The position numbers and the translations under genes were made by a program. Below the pieces are notes generated by a model. That model saw only the letters and a program-made list of their open reading frames with translations, was not told the DNA's origin and did no database searches. A stretch of DNA of 64,000 nucleotides from Durusdinium trenchii (lineage: Eukaryota; Sar; Dinophyceae; Suessiales; Symbiodiniaceae): the NCBI GenBank assembly GCA_963970005.1, contig CAXAMN010000001.1:225011-289010 (forward strand). Reading direction: 5' to 3'. Of the stretch, positions 1 through 21,900 are shown piece by piece (positions within the stretch are counted from its first letter, which is position 1; each line of letters begins with the position of its first letter).

Positions 1-1178
1 AGATTCTTAGACGTGGACAGCTTACACAGACAAACACTATTCACTATACTCACTTCGCAGTGCTGCGGTAGTAGCACGAAAGAGCTGAATCTAGAGCGAT
101 AGATCAACATTGTAAATTCAAGGCGTGACTTGTAGTCTTTTCATGTAACCCGCATTAGTTGCCCTGAGGCCGATGATGTGCCTCCATTGCAAGCGATGAA
201 TGCCCCGCAGATGCAGCAACAGCAGCAGCAGCCCGGATCCCCCTTGCGCGTGAGTGGTGCCTTGCTTGCAGCGAAGGATTGGTTGATCAACCTTTATAGG
301 ACACTTAGGACACCGGAGGACACCCGCACTTCGTGCTAGTATATTGGGGATGGGCATTTTTTTTAAGGTTTTTGTTTTTCAAAGTATCAGTTTTTTGTCG
401 CTTTGTCTCTTTTGCTTTTGTTGCTTTTGCGCTTTTGGTGTTTGCCTTTGCTTTTATTTGTTTGTTTGTTTTTTTTGTTTTTCTGTTTTTGTTACTATTG
501 TTGCTTTTATTATCCGTTCTGGTTGGTTGCTCCAGGGGGCAGGCGCTGGGCCGTCCCCCCCCAACCACCCTTCACCGCACCAACAACTTAGATATGTACA
601 AAATCTGTGCTATGCCTTCTCAAGCTGACCCGTCATTGCTCCCTATTGTGCTTCCTTTGCTGCAGCTAGGCTGGCATCCAAAGCAAGCCTGTCCTTTACA
701 ACTTCTTAAGGCTCCCAGACTTTTTTTCAGCGGGGCTGCTTAAGGATGCTGTGCCTGCCATGAAGACAGGAACAGTTACCGTACAGATCTTCACGTGCAC
801 TCTCTACTTCTGCACTCTGGATCAAATTTAGTGGAGGAAAGAGCCACTCCAACGTGGCATACCTTTGGTGGGCGAACTGAGGGCAACATTTGGATCAGGA
901 AGAGGAATGATTCCGAGGGAAAATTAGAGGAGGAGCATAGCTTTTGTCAGCCAACCGAGGGTACAGTTTAGGAGCAAGGAACCATTCTAACGTAGCTTAC
1001 CTTTAGTGAGCCAGTTGAGGGTAAAATTTGGAGGAGGCCCCCGACTGCTGTCATCAGCTGCCAGGAGGTATGTCCAAAGGATTGTAAACAGGAAATCCGG
1101 TAAACATTACACATGACCAAATTAAAATCGCACCCGTTCATTGGGCTCAAGGAGTAGGCCACCGAATTCCATTTTGAG
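1..1178. other. 5' region upstream of ftsH, no assignable gene
   Basis: No conserved coding segment was recognised here. There is a T-rich stretch around 355-520 and several purine-rich segments. The FtsH N-terminal exons (transit peptide and start codon) should lie here or beyond the left edge, because the first exon I can place (1179) begins in phase 1, so at least one more coding exon precedes it. The ORFs over the T-rich part are Phe/Leu-rich composition artefacts. Confidence 0.5.
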
Positions 1179-11103
<9,925 letters not shown>

Positions 11104-13145
11104 GACGAGCCTCACGAGACATAGTGAGACGTCTACGTCTGAAGGGGCCCCGATTTGATGAGTTTTGCTTCAGATGTGAGTTGAGCGTTATTTAAGAGCT
11201 TCACATGCTTCCAGGCTTGGCTTTTCTGGGCTTAAATGCCTCCAGGCCTCGTATTTCAAGGCATTTGAAGTGATTTTCCGGGTGAGTGCAGTGGATTCAT
11301 AGGGACAGCCTGAATCAGAATCAGAACTTCTGCAACTTCCTTCTGACTGGTGTCCACTGCAAGACTTTCCTGCCCAGGTGTGCTCATTGCGAGCACTCGC
11401 CACAGAGCCCAGGTGGGGATGTTGCCCCCAAGCGAGGGTGAAACCATCCAATTGAATGAGTCAAGGATCTGTGCAGTTCATGACTCCAAAGACTCGGTGA
11501 GATTCAGGTGCTGGTGCTCATACCAACTTTTTCACAATCTGTCACATTATATTTGCAAGCATATAGTATAGTCATGCAGCCATGCATGTACATCTGTATT
11601 GCGAATCTACCTGTCCATACATCTCTTTGCCAAAGGTTCCACCAAATGCCCATGCAAAACCCTGTCTGTGATGACCTTCGTCTGCTGCGCCTCCTGCGTT
11701 CCTTGAGCCAATCGTTTGATTGGCGAGTGGCTGAACTGACCGACGACTGAGGAATCCGGATTGTGACTGCTTGGATAATCTGGTCCTTCATTCAGGCACA
11801 TTCGCACTCCCCAAACAAGAAAGACAGTTTTTTGTTGGAGTAAGCAGTCATAATTCCTTCTTCGTCTCCTTTGTTTCAACCTTTTCAACCTGCCCAGCTT
11901 GGAAGCACAAACGGTATGCCCCAGTTCTCAACGAGTCCACTATTCTCGCTTGGCTGCAAATCCATCTCACACTTTCTAAAACACATTCAAGTGTTATCCT
12001 GTATTCTGTACATTGATGAGGGTTGACTTTGGTACGTAGCAACATCGTAGACACTCTTGCAGGCTGTTGCCACGCATGCCAAAGGAGCAGCTTTCCAAAT
12101 TGCAGAAATATTCGTCCAATCTACTATTGACGGATTCTTCATCCATTCCCACACCACATTGTATATGATATCAATACATAACAGTATATAAGATGCCTCT
12201 TGAAAGAAATAAGGAAGGCACTGCCTTCGCTATTGATCGTGTACCCTGTTGCAAGATGTTGTATATATTGGATGGCTTTAAAGCAACAGTCGGACCACAT
12301 TTTGCTCGTACCGGAGCTCCCCACTGGCGTTGCATGAGAGCACCTAACTACACATCGTTGCGTGTTTTATTCCATTGCGTTCACTTGACAATGCCTTGAT
12401 GATTTCACCTCGTATGGAAGAATTTTCGGCAGAGTTGCGATTGTACAGGGATGCGAACCTGAAGGCAATGTGGCCATCCCCGAAGTCAGACAATTCCTCA
12501 GAGATTGTTCATTCTCTTTCAAACTTCTGTCATGGCCACGACCAAATGCCACCAGCACTCTGCCCCAAACCCCGGTTCACTCAGCGATCGGGAATTCAGT
12601 CCGCCACCCTGCAGCTGCGCTGTAGTGGCATACATTTGATTTCTTTTCGGTAGAGAAAGTTCGATGCGTTGGAGAGTTGACAGGAGTTCACCAAGAGTCA
12701 TTGTGTTGTGGGATTGGCGGATCACTGGACAGATTCTTTGTTGGGTTCCACTCAAGCAGATAGACAAGACTAGACAAGTCTAGGAGGGATTTTTCACGTC
12801 ACATTGAGAACTGGGTTTTTGGGGATGATCAATGTGAGTCCTGGACGATGGTGATACTGATGCAGCCTCCGTCAAGGAGCATTCAGACAAGCAAAGATTC
12901 TTGGGAAGACTGCAAATTCAAGGTCAGTGATTCCTTGTAACAGCCAAATTCAGAAGATGTTGGATGTTGGATCTCCCATTTTCCGCCCTCCCAGAAAGAA
13001 CAAAACATGCAGAATGACATGTATATACAAACTTTTCATAGTTGAGAATGTGTTTCTTTTCTCTTATTTTGCGTTCTAATTATATATTTATTGCGTTCTG
13101 TATAGTTTTCCATCCATTTACCAGTTTGTTTCGTGTCCCCCGCAG
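11104..13145. other. Gene-poor interval after ftsH
   Basis: No family-level coding segment recognised. Short ORFs are present on both strands but lack conserved motifs or consistent exon junctions. The ftsH polyadenylation region should lie just after 11103; no clear signal was recognised. Confidence 0.4.
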
Positions 13146-13228
13146 GTGGCCGCTGAGGAGCGCCCTGAGACGGCACGGCTTCAGGCGGCGCTCTGGCGGC
13201 ACTTGGATCCCAACAAGGACCCGGCGGC
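13146..13228 (+). CDS. Unassigned coding exon with an EF-hand-like stretch
   Basis: After CCGCAG, the frame starting GTG GCC GCT GAG reads a helical, charged peptide ending in a segment LWRHLDPNKDPAAG. HLDPNKD resembles the start of an EF-hand loop (x-LDxNxD), but the second half of the loop is not visible, so calcium binding is not supported. GC-rich third positions and the AG/G acceptor favour a real exon. The host gene is unknown; it might be the 5' part of the CTFxP repeat gene further downstream, but nothing joins them directly. Confidence 0.4.
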
Positions 13229-16200
13229 TGGGGGTGGGAACGTGTCTATATTGTCTTTGGACACAACGCCAGTATTCAGGTGGTTTTCAGTGGTTTGCAG
13301 TTAGCAGGTCGCCTGACCACCAAGTGTTCAGATTAAATGGACAATGTGTCACTAGCACCCCACGAGGATACGGGTTGGTTACTGGTGTGGGAAGCAGCAA
13401 CTTGTGCTGTCGGAGCCGGCCTGTCTCGGTCTGTCTCCCGGGCTGCATAACCGGCATCGCGAACGTTTACTTCCGAAACCACACAGTTTTTATCCATCTT
13501 CGAAAAACCAAAAAAACTTTCAAAAACACACCACTTCCCAAAAATGAAAGGCCTCCCCCCCCTAGCTAAAGCTTATTGTATAAGCGGACTAATCCAGCAG
13601 CTATCTTGCGGCTTGCGGCTTGCGCGAAGCCTACACAACGCCTCAGCACCTTCGGTGCGGGCGGATTTTCATTTTGGGGGTGTCATCTTCCGTGGAATTT
13701 TGGGATGCTTGAGACCTTTGTGGTTGGAGTCGGAGTTCAGGGCCACCCTGTTCGGGTCTCCGTGTTGTCGCTGGGGTTCTTTGAGTGCTGGGCATCAAAA
13801 TCCCGAGAACAGGAGAACACCCCACCCGTAGGCCAGCGCTATTAGGTTGGAGGCCATCGCTTCTAGGTTGGAGGGCAGAGCGGCCTTAAAGAATGTAGAA
13901 GAGGACCCAGAGTCTGTGTGTCATCCGTGCTCTGCTTTTCGCAGCTGAAGACAAGACATGCTCAGCTGCTGGAAAGGGACACAGCAGTATGAAGCAAACG
14001 ATGTGGGAGGAACACAACAGTGTATCAAAATGATTCATATTATGTATACTGTATACATATGATATGACTAAAGAAGCCAGCCCCTTCCGCTATGCCGTGG
14101 AGGGTCGAACACTCAAGTTGTGTATCCCGCGCACTGCTCCCCTGTATGAACACTGATCAAGCCAGTGTACATTGTTCAGGACTTTGTTTGGAGACCACAT
14201 CGCAAACTCTTTTGCAGGGTTGAACATACGGCTGCAGGGATGAAGGGCCAGCCAAATTTTATATGGTTTCAACATCAAAATGAGAGGATTCACACTTGAA
14301 CAACGCTAGAACAGAAACGTATGGAGGATGCTTAGTCCCTACTTTGGCATAGACACGCATCGATGAACCAGCTTCTGCTGGGTTTGCGCATTTGGTCAGG
14401 ATGGCCACACGGACCTCTTGACAATGACCGTTTTCTTCCACGTGCTCATGGGTGCAGTACAAGCCTCAGAGGCCTCTGGCAGTGCGTCTTTCAGGTCACT
14501 GGGGCCCAACTCGGGCTAAGCAGAAATGCAGAAGCACATATTGGTTGGTTTTTACTTGCCAGTTGAGGGATTCTTAATGATATTTACATGGGAGGGCTGG
14601 AGTTCCAGCTTGACAACGCTTTAAAAGGCGGGGGCTGCCTCAGAGACTCTCATCCGCGAGTCGCAGCTGTGAGGTGGACGAAGCGGCGCAGGGAGCGAGC
14701 CGCAGTGCAGCGCTGGAGGTGATCACAGACCAACGGTGGAATCAACAGAGTCTAAAGTCTTTCATGAATCACTCAACATAATCACCAAAATTGTCTAGAG
14801 TCTAAAGTCTGTCCGTAGCAGGAGATCTTTGGATGTGGGTTGTTATGGCTTTTGCAAGCAATGCAGGATGTCGTTTTGCCTTGGGACCCGAATTTGGGTG
14901 TCCACAGTTGAGAAGCGTTTAATGCATACAACGCATGGAACTGTTGGATATGGAGAGCAACAACTTCTCAAGGATGCTGCAAGAGCTTACTTTCAGTAGC
15001 TCAGATATGTATGTATACACTGTACATACAGTGATTCAGGAGACTGGAGCTTCTCCAAGTAAATCCACTGCCAGTGAAGGTGCAGTCGGCGGGATTCGGT
15101 CTTGTCGCACCGAAGTCGGAGTGCGGAAGCTGCTCTTTCGCCGACAGCAGAGGTTTTCTGACAGAGCGATTGCTCTTCTGTCTGAGCGTTCTTGAGCTTT
15201 CGCAATTTTTTGCTCACGCATTTGAGAAGCTTTGGCGATTTTCACCAAACCAATTGCCTCGCAACAGTTGGTCAAACAAATTGCCTTGCAGAGTTGCCAA
15301 CTTTTGCATTCATGCGGGGATGACCTTTACCAGGGGCAGAATGCCGGAAGACCTCCCTAATTGGGAGCCAAGTGGTGAGGGCACGGCGGGGGAAGGTTCT
15401 GCTTTTTATCGGTTATAGTCACCTTTTGGATTGTTGTTTACTCTAGATTGCGGTGCACTTGCTGACTGCAGAGGTGGCAGCTTAGCGCTGCAATCGATTC
15501 ACGAGGAGGGTGCTGCTGTTGACCCAGCGACTCAGGTGCGTGGCACAGACAAGCCGAACATGTTCAAATTTGGATAGCGGATATGGATATGGCTGGCTGA
15601 GAATGAGATCCTGCAAAACAGATTCTGTATGGTTCTGTTCATTTTTCTTCTGCCCACTAGTCTTAACTTTTGAGCGTAGATCTCGGACATGGTAGACTGA
15701 CTGACTAGCCACCCATCACCCTTTTCTGGAAGTACGTGGAAGTACCTTGTCTTCAGAAGCCATGGATTTCAGGTGATCTAAATATGCACAATGCAGCCTT
15801 GTCTCTGACAGGGTGGTGAAACTGCCACCCCGCTGGTGCCAGGCGGTTTTTTTGTCGATGCGCACAGTGGCCCCAAATAAGCATCATAGACGTGGATTCT
15901 CACGCAATGGTCTGAACCACTCTAGCTTTTGGCCACATGGATGTGGATGGATTTTTGTCATTGTGGTACTTCAGTGAACACTGAGCAATGGAACGAAAAA
16001 GCGTTGAAACGCCTGTGGGTATCTCCATTCTTCTTGGCGACCTCATCGATGCGAGGCTTAGCACCCCAAGAGGAAGGCCCAGTGCTCAGCGGTTCGGGAG
16101 AGGTTCGGGCGGATGAGTGAGTAGGGCAGGTGCCATATGGTGCCATGGTACCGGCTCCACTTGACCTGTTTTTGGGTTGCAAAATGGAAGATCCTTGACC

Positions 16201-18970
16201 TATGATCAAGGCCCTGGACCGTTGAAGAGAAACACATGGAACCTTTCCTTGCGCATTTTCCTTCCAAATGGAAGCTTTCCAGTGCGGCAGATTTTGTGTG
16301 AACTTGAGATATGAGGCTAGGGAGGCCTCACCTTTGGAATGGTTCCCGAGGGCTGTCATGTTTGTAGGCTACGTATAGTATTCTGCAAAACCACCACTTA
16401 TATATACATATATATATATACATATATACTGTATATATCAATACAATAGCGTTTGAAACAAACAGTTGAAACCATTCGCATCTCTCGCAACAATTTTTAG
16501 GAATTAGATGCCGAACTAAACATCATCCAACGTTGGACATCCATGCACGGTTTGCACCTACTGACAATGGCAGCTGTGTGATAGCGAACATGAATAGAGA
16601 AGAAACCCATCGCCTCATTTGTGCTCAAGTTCCTTTTGAGACAAAGATCCAGCTTGCTTCAGCCGACCATCACCCCAGCAATGGACCGGCTTCCAGTCGC
16701 GCCGCACAAGCGAAATCAACGCATTGCTTTCCACTTGCAGCTTACGAAACGGTGCTCCGACCTTCCCTTACCGGCCCAGGCCGTCGCATTGTGGAGCTCC
16801 TCTTGCGCTTCGATCCCATCCGCTTGCGAACTGAGCCGCTGGGCGGGGCATGGTTGGGCGACCTCTCGGGGCGACGACGAGATTTCCATGTTACTAGTAG
16901 CATCCGATCGCTCCTAGTAGTAAGGCCAGGAGCCCCTAGTAGTGTCCTTGTTACTAGGAGCCATATATGGATGATCTGATATGGAGTCAGAAGTGGCAAA
17001 AGCAGCTTGGTGAGGGTTCGTGACTGGTAAAAGCCTGACACGGTTGGAGGCTGTACTGCACTTTTTTGTTTGAGCTGCAGCCGTATGTCATCATGGGACA
17101 CTGATATGTAATTACCCTGAACAAGGGTAGGTTTCTTGGTTGGAGGATTTCAATTACAGGTGATCCAGAGCGGAAGTTGCTGGTAGTGACCTGTGGCCTT
17201 CCCTGTCTTTATGGTCTTTGAGAATGCTGCAGCAAAAACCAAAATAATGAAGTAAAGAGGATTCAGTTCGCAGTACTCTAGGTGAACGTCCTGGTTGACA
17301 CGTTTGATGTTTTGGAGGTGGTTGAGTGGATTGGGGATGTTAATAAAACCTCATGAATCACGGAGGCAATTTCAGAGTAATACCTCGGTTTCTTCACCAT
17401 CCAAGGTAGACTAGTGACTTATACCCATCATACCCATCCATTAGAGGATCCAAACGTCAGAAGGGCGGATGATTGGATATTGGCTGGATGGGGTGAAAGC
17501 AGAGTTAGGGAATATCCTCAAAAATGTCTAAATGATCAGAATCTTGGTATTTATCCTGCCTATATGTTTCGTTGACGAGCTCTTAATTCTGTTCTTTTTA
17601 CTCATGCTTTGGCTGGGAGGAAATCTGAAGCAAACCCCACTTCAAGAAAGATCAGATGAACCTGACTTTTGAGAGCTGTTGTGTACAGGCTCAATGTATG
17701 TTCATATATATGTTCAGAGGTTTGAGCCATATCACAGTCAGGTGAGACTTTAGGGGTCAAGTGGATGAGACCGCTCTACTCGCTCAGGTTTCAACCGCTC
17801 TACTCGCATCGAATGCATTACCAGACCCACCAGGCCGGACGACGATCGTGGCCGGAGAGAGAGAAGAGTTGGATCGTGGCCGGTGGGGGGGCACGTCTTT
17901 TGGCATCGAGGAACTATGGCAATACGGTTGACGACTATACCCCGAGTTTACACCCAGTTTACCCATCATGGCCCCAGTTCCTGCACCACTCCTAGTTTCA
18001 TACCATGTTTATTTCAGTCAAACCAGAGCTGTTTCGAAAGACCCTTGTCTGAGAAGGGCAAGGATCTTGTTTGAAATGGTAACAGCCTACAATACACGGA
18101 GGGTGCATGGGCACGGCGGCATTGTGTGGCAAAGTATTTTTTGACATGCTCAGGCGTGTCTAAGGTCAGCTATGGCACAGGCGGCGGGGGTTGCAGCGCA
18201 GCAACAATTGGACTTTGGTGGAGAAGATCTAAACAGATGTTTTTTTGGATGTGAGAGGGCAAGAAACAAGTGCAGAATACACACATTGTCAACATATTGT
18301 TGTAGCTCAGGGTTGTGGGGTAAACCTACCAAACCTAACGACCTGGAAGATATTTCGCCCAAATCACGCCCTCATGTCAGATGGTCCATTTGAACAATAA
18401 ACAGAATTGAGAATCTTTGTTCGCTATCTTATTTCTAGCCTGTTTGCCACCTCAACTGTCCACTTAGATAAACTGGGCTTCATGGATTCTAGTTCTGTCC
18501 CATCATTTAGCTTCTTTAGCTAAGCAATTTCTTTACAGAAAAGAAGCACCATAAATTCTGGCTCGTTGTCGAAGGACAGGTTGTCTGAGAAGAAGGAGGA
18601 GGTGATTGTCATGACCTTGGGACGGATGATGGCGGGGGCAAGGCCTCCGACTTGTAAGAGGTTCTTAATGGTTCTTAAAGGCAAATATAGAGATGAACGA
18701 AGGAAGGTCGTGCATTTCTTGGACTGTTTTCGACCCAGCTCCTGGGTGTCAATCGAGCTCCCGTCGCTTCCATGCGAGATGCATGATGCGGACTTTCAAT
18801 CAAGAAGGTTCGCGTTGGACACCAAAACTGTGTTGTGCAAAAAGAATTATCGAGAAACTTGTGGGTGCTTCGACAATCTTCGACTCTTCCAAGCCAGGAT
18901 TGAGGCACTGAAGCCAAACAGCTTAACTTTTCGGCACCAAACGGCAGCTCCCAGGTGGTAAATCCATCCA
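13229..18970. other. Intergenic or intronic interval with few coding signals
   Basis: Contains short AT repeats (around 14040 and 16390), a CTACTAGG cluster (16890-16968) and a GC-rich coding-looking patch at about 16740-16890 whose frame I cannot decide. No gene could be assembled. Confidence 0.35.
16890..16968. repeat. CTACTAGG-family dispersed repeat, reverse orientation
   Basis: Units TTACTAGTAGC, CTCCTAGTAGTAAGGCCAGG and CCCTAGTAG followed by TTACTAGGAGC. Belongs to the same family as the repeats at 8980 and 10137. Confidence 0.8.
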
Positions 18971-18974
18971 TCGA

Positions 18975-21900
18975 CTCCAAAAGCCGGGCGATGGCGGACG
19001 AGCTGCTGAAGAAGCAGAAAGGTCCGATGAACGCCGCGCATGGTGTATGACAGCGGAGTGGCAATGGTTGTTGAACAACCACCAAGGCTTGGGGTATGGA
19101 CACGGAAGAACAACACATGGGATGAAGAACAGTAAGACCCCGCCTGGGCACGAGGTGAATCGGGCACTGCCACGCATCCCGAGCTTCTGATGTGGCGGCA
19201 CCGCAAAGCCGAGGCACCGCCAAGCCGTTCTGCCGCGGTTGGTGGCCTTTTGCATCGTTTTTGTATCATTCTTTTCTCCAAATCGGGCTTCCTTCTCTTT
19301 TGGGTTTTCAGGTTCGGCCTTCCAAATTGGTACTTCATATAGTTACTGTAAATCTCTCGCTGCAGAACTATTTTCTGGCGGAATCCCAACGGGAAGGAGA
19401 ACCGGTGCCGAGAACGGAAGCAGTTCGTCTCTTCCAGGAGAGGAAAGCAGAACTTCGAAGCAAGATCCGCACCCAAGAGGCCAACGCTGTCCGAGCAAAC
19501 GGGTTTGGGGGATGGGGAGACTGGGGAGATGGGTTTCGTTGCACGCATCGCTTCTTTTTGAGCAAACGGGGACAATAGGGGCAAAGCAGCTGAAGCCCAC
19601 GGGAAATAGATCATCACATGTTTTTGTCGGTTCTTGATTCGGCAAGCGTGTCCTGTCCTGGCATTTTTACTCGAGCTGGTCTGGCTCTTCAGTTACTGTC
19701 AATGGTGTGTTGATATTGTTTGGAGAGATTGGATGATGATGTGCAACCCATTTCTGGCGGAGGAGTCTCTTTTTGCCGCCGAACTTCGGCCGAAGGTCAG
19801 TGGCTGCACCTTTCGGCCGAAGTGCAACCCTGCCAAGCAGGTCGGGCCGTGTCCTCGGTCCTCAGTGCAACTGGGCCGTGTGTGTCGATGGAGGATGATG
19901 GTGGCTGAGGTCCAAAGAGGGTCAAGTGGAGATCCTCACACCTGCGGGCAGTACCAGAGCTGAGGCTGGAAACACATGCAGAGTCCCAGTTGGTTTTGAA
20001 TCCAAGATCAGATGCAAATCCTGGAACTCTTGGCACACTGCCAAGCCGTCCCACTTCTGGCTCAAGAGGTTCTGTATGAACGTGGCTTGGCAGACAAGAA
20101 AGAGCGGGAGAAGAAGGTGCCCTGTCGAGAAGATGATGCTTGAAGTGATTCACACAAAGCGGCTCCCTGTTCCGAAGAGCCCGGCAAACGACATGTGGAC
20201 CCCCTTTTATTGCCCAAGATTTAATCTTGGGACTTCCCTCCTATGATGTGGTGCAGCAGAAGCAGACACATTGTTTTCAAACATATGCACTATGATAGGG
20301 CAGCACATGGCAGTACAAAAAAAACATAAATTAATATATATATATAGAATATATATAACATTACATAATTCAAGCATCCAGCTGCTTTTGTGCGGACTCG
20401 CTGTTTCAGTCGGAAGTTCCCTCATGTGCCACTTCCGTGTTTTTGTTTTTAGCAGGCCAAAATTACAATCACACATAGGCAGTGCATCTCATTGATCATC
20501 CTGCATCAATATCATGCAATATCAGGGTCTTTCTCACATCCTGACACACGGTCAGGAGGAATATCCATGAACATCCATGAACACTATCCTTTCCCTGGCA
20601 CTTGAATTCAGTTTTTGAGACAGAACTGCATCTCAGTCTCCATGATTGGCAGAACCTGTCTCGACAGGTTCGTGAAAGTGAGAAGGCAAAAACCACGGAG
20701 GAGGCGGGGCGGACGAAAGCGGTGGTGTGTCGAACGTTCGTGCCTTATACCGGATTGAAGAAACTGAAATGAAACAGCTCAGTGAAGAAACTGAGTCAAA
20801 GCAGAATCACAGTCTTGTCGACAATCCTGTCAGAAAACGAAAACAGCAGAAAACAAGACACATCCGTGGTTTTTTTTAAATATATTTTTCACTTTGAGAC
20901 ACATCCGCGGCGGTGTCCTTATCTCACCCTGGGCACGTCTCTAAGCGGCGAATCCAGGTGCGTGGCTGCACCTTCCAGCCGAACCTCTCCAAGAGTGTGA
21001 AGAGGCGGGAGAGCTCTGAGAGGGCAGACACGAATGAGTAGCGTGTATATAACATAGATAGATAGATAGATTAGATTAGATTAGAACCCCCCTTGGAATT
21101 TCCTCTAAAGAATCAGCCAACCCGGGTTGTCAAAAACCAGGCCATTCTTTAGAGTTCACCATGCATTTTTTAGAGTTCACCATGCATTTTTTAGAGTGGC
21201 AACGGAGTGTGATTCTTTAGAGGTGCACTTTTTGCCATTGTCATCATGGACTGGTACCAGGTGTTCTGATTCTTTAGGGGGAGTCCGGGTGCCACAGGTG
21301 TGTGCGCACTGTGCTCAACGTGTTCTGATTTTTTTGTGCCAGTGCCCAGTATGTGTTGGCAGAGTCCTGATTCTTTAAGCTGACATGTTGGTATGGGCAC
21401 TGTGGATTGAGGATTCTTTAAGGTGGCAGGTGACAGGTGGCAGGTGGCCTCCTAAAGAATCAGACAGTCCAAGAGGGAGCCCGAATTCCAAGGGGGTTAG
21501 ATTAGATTAGATTAGATTAGATAAGATAAGATAGAAAGATAGCTAGATAGATAGACACTGTAGATGGGCTGGATCAGATGCGCTTGAGGGGATGTGCACT
21601 TTTTTTTTTGCGAGGTTTCGTTTTCTACCATGTTCTAGTGTTCTTGAGCCGCAGTCAGTAATTAAGGTAGAGCACCCAGCAGGAAGCATTAGTACGGAAG
21701 AGCAGCAATTGGGCCAGTTCAATGTTCATATGAGCGTCGTTCAAAAACCCACCTCTTCCTTGTTAGTGATCGAATTTCAAAGGCTGATTTCGAGTGTGCT
21801 CTCACTGCAGTCGCGAAAGGTTCGCGAAGGTCCTGCGAAAGGTCTGCGCAAGTCATGTTGGTGACCTGGCCACGCTGCAAGAACAATTGCTCTTCAGACT

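Noticed and set aside
18847..19617. 256-codon minus-strand ORF
   Set aside because: Opposes three plausible + strand exons and shows no domain or composition typical of a protein here.
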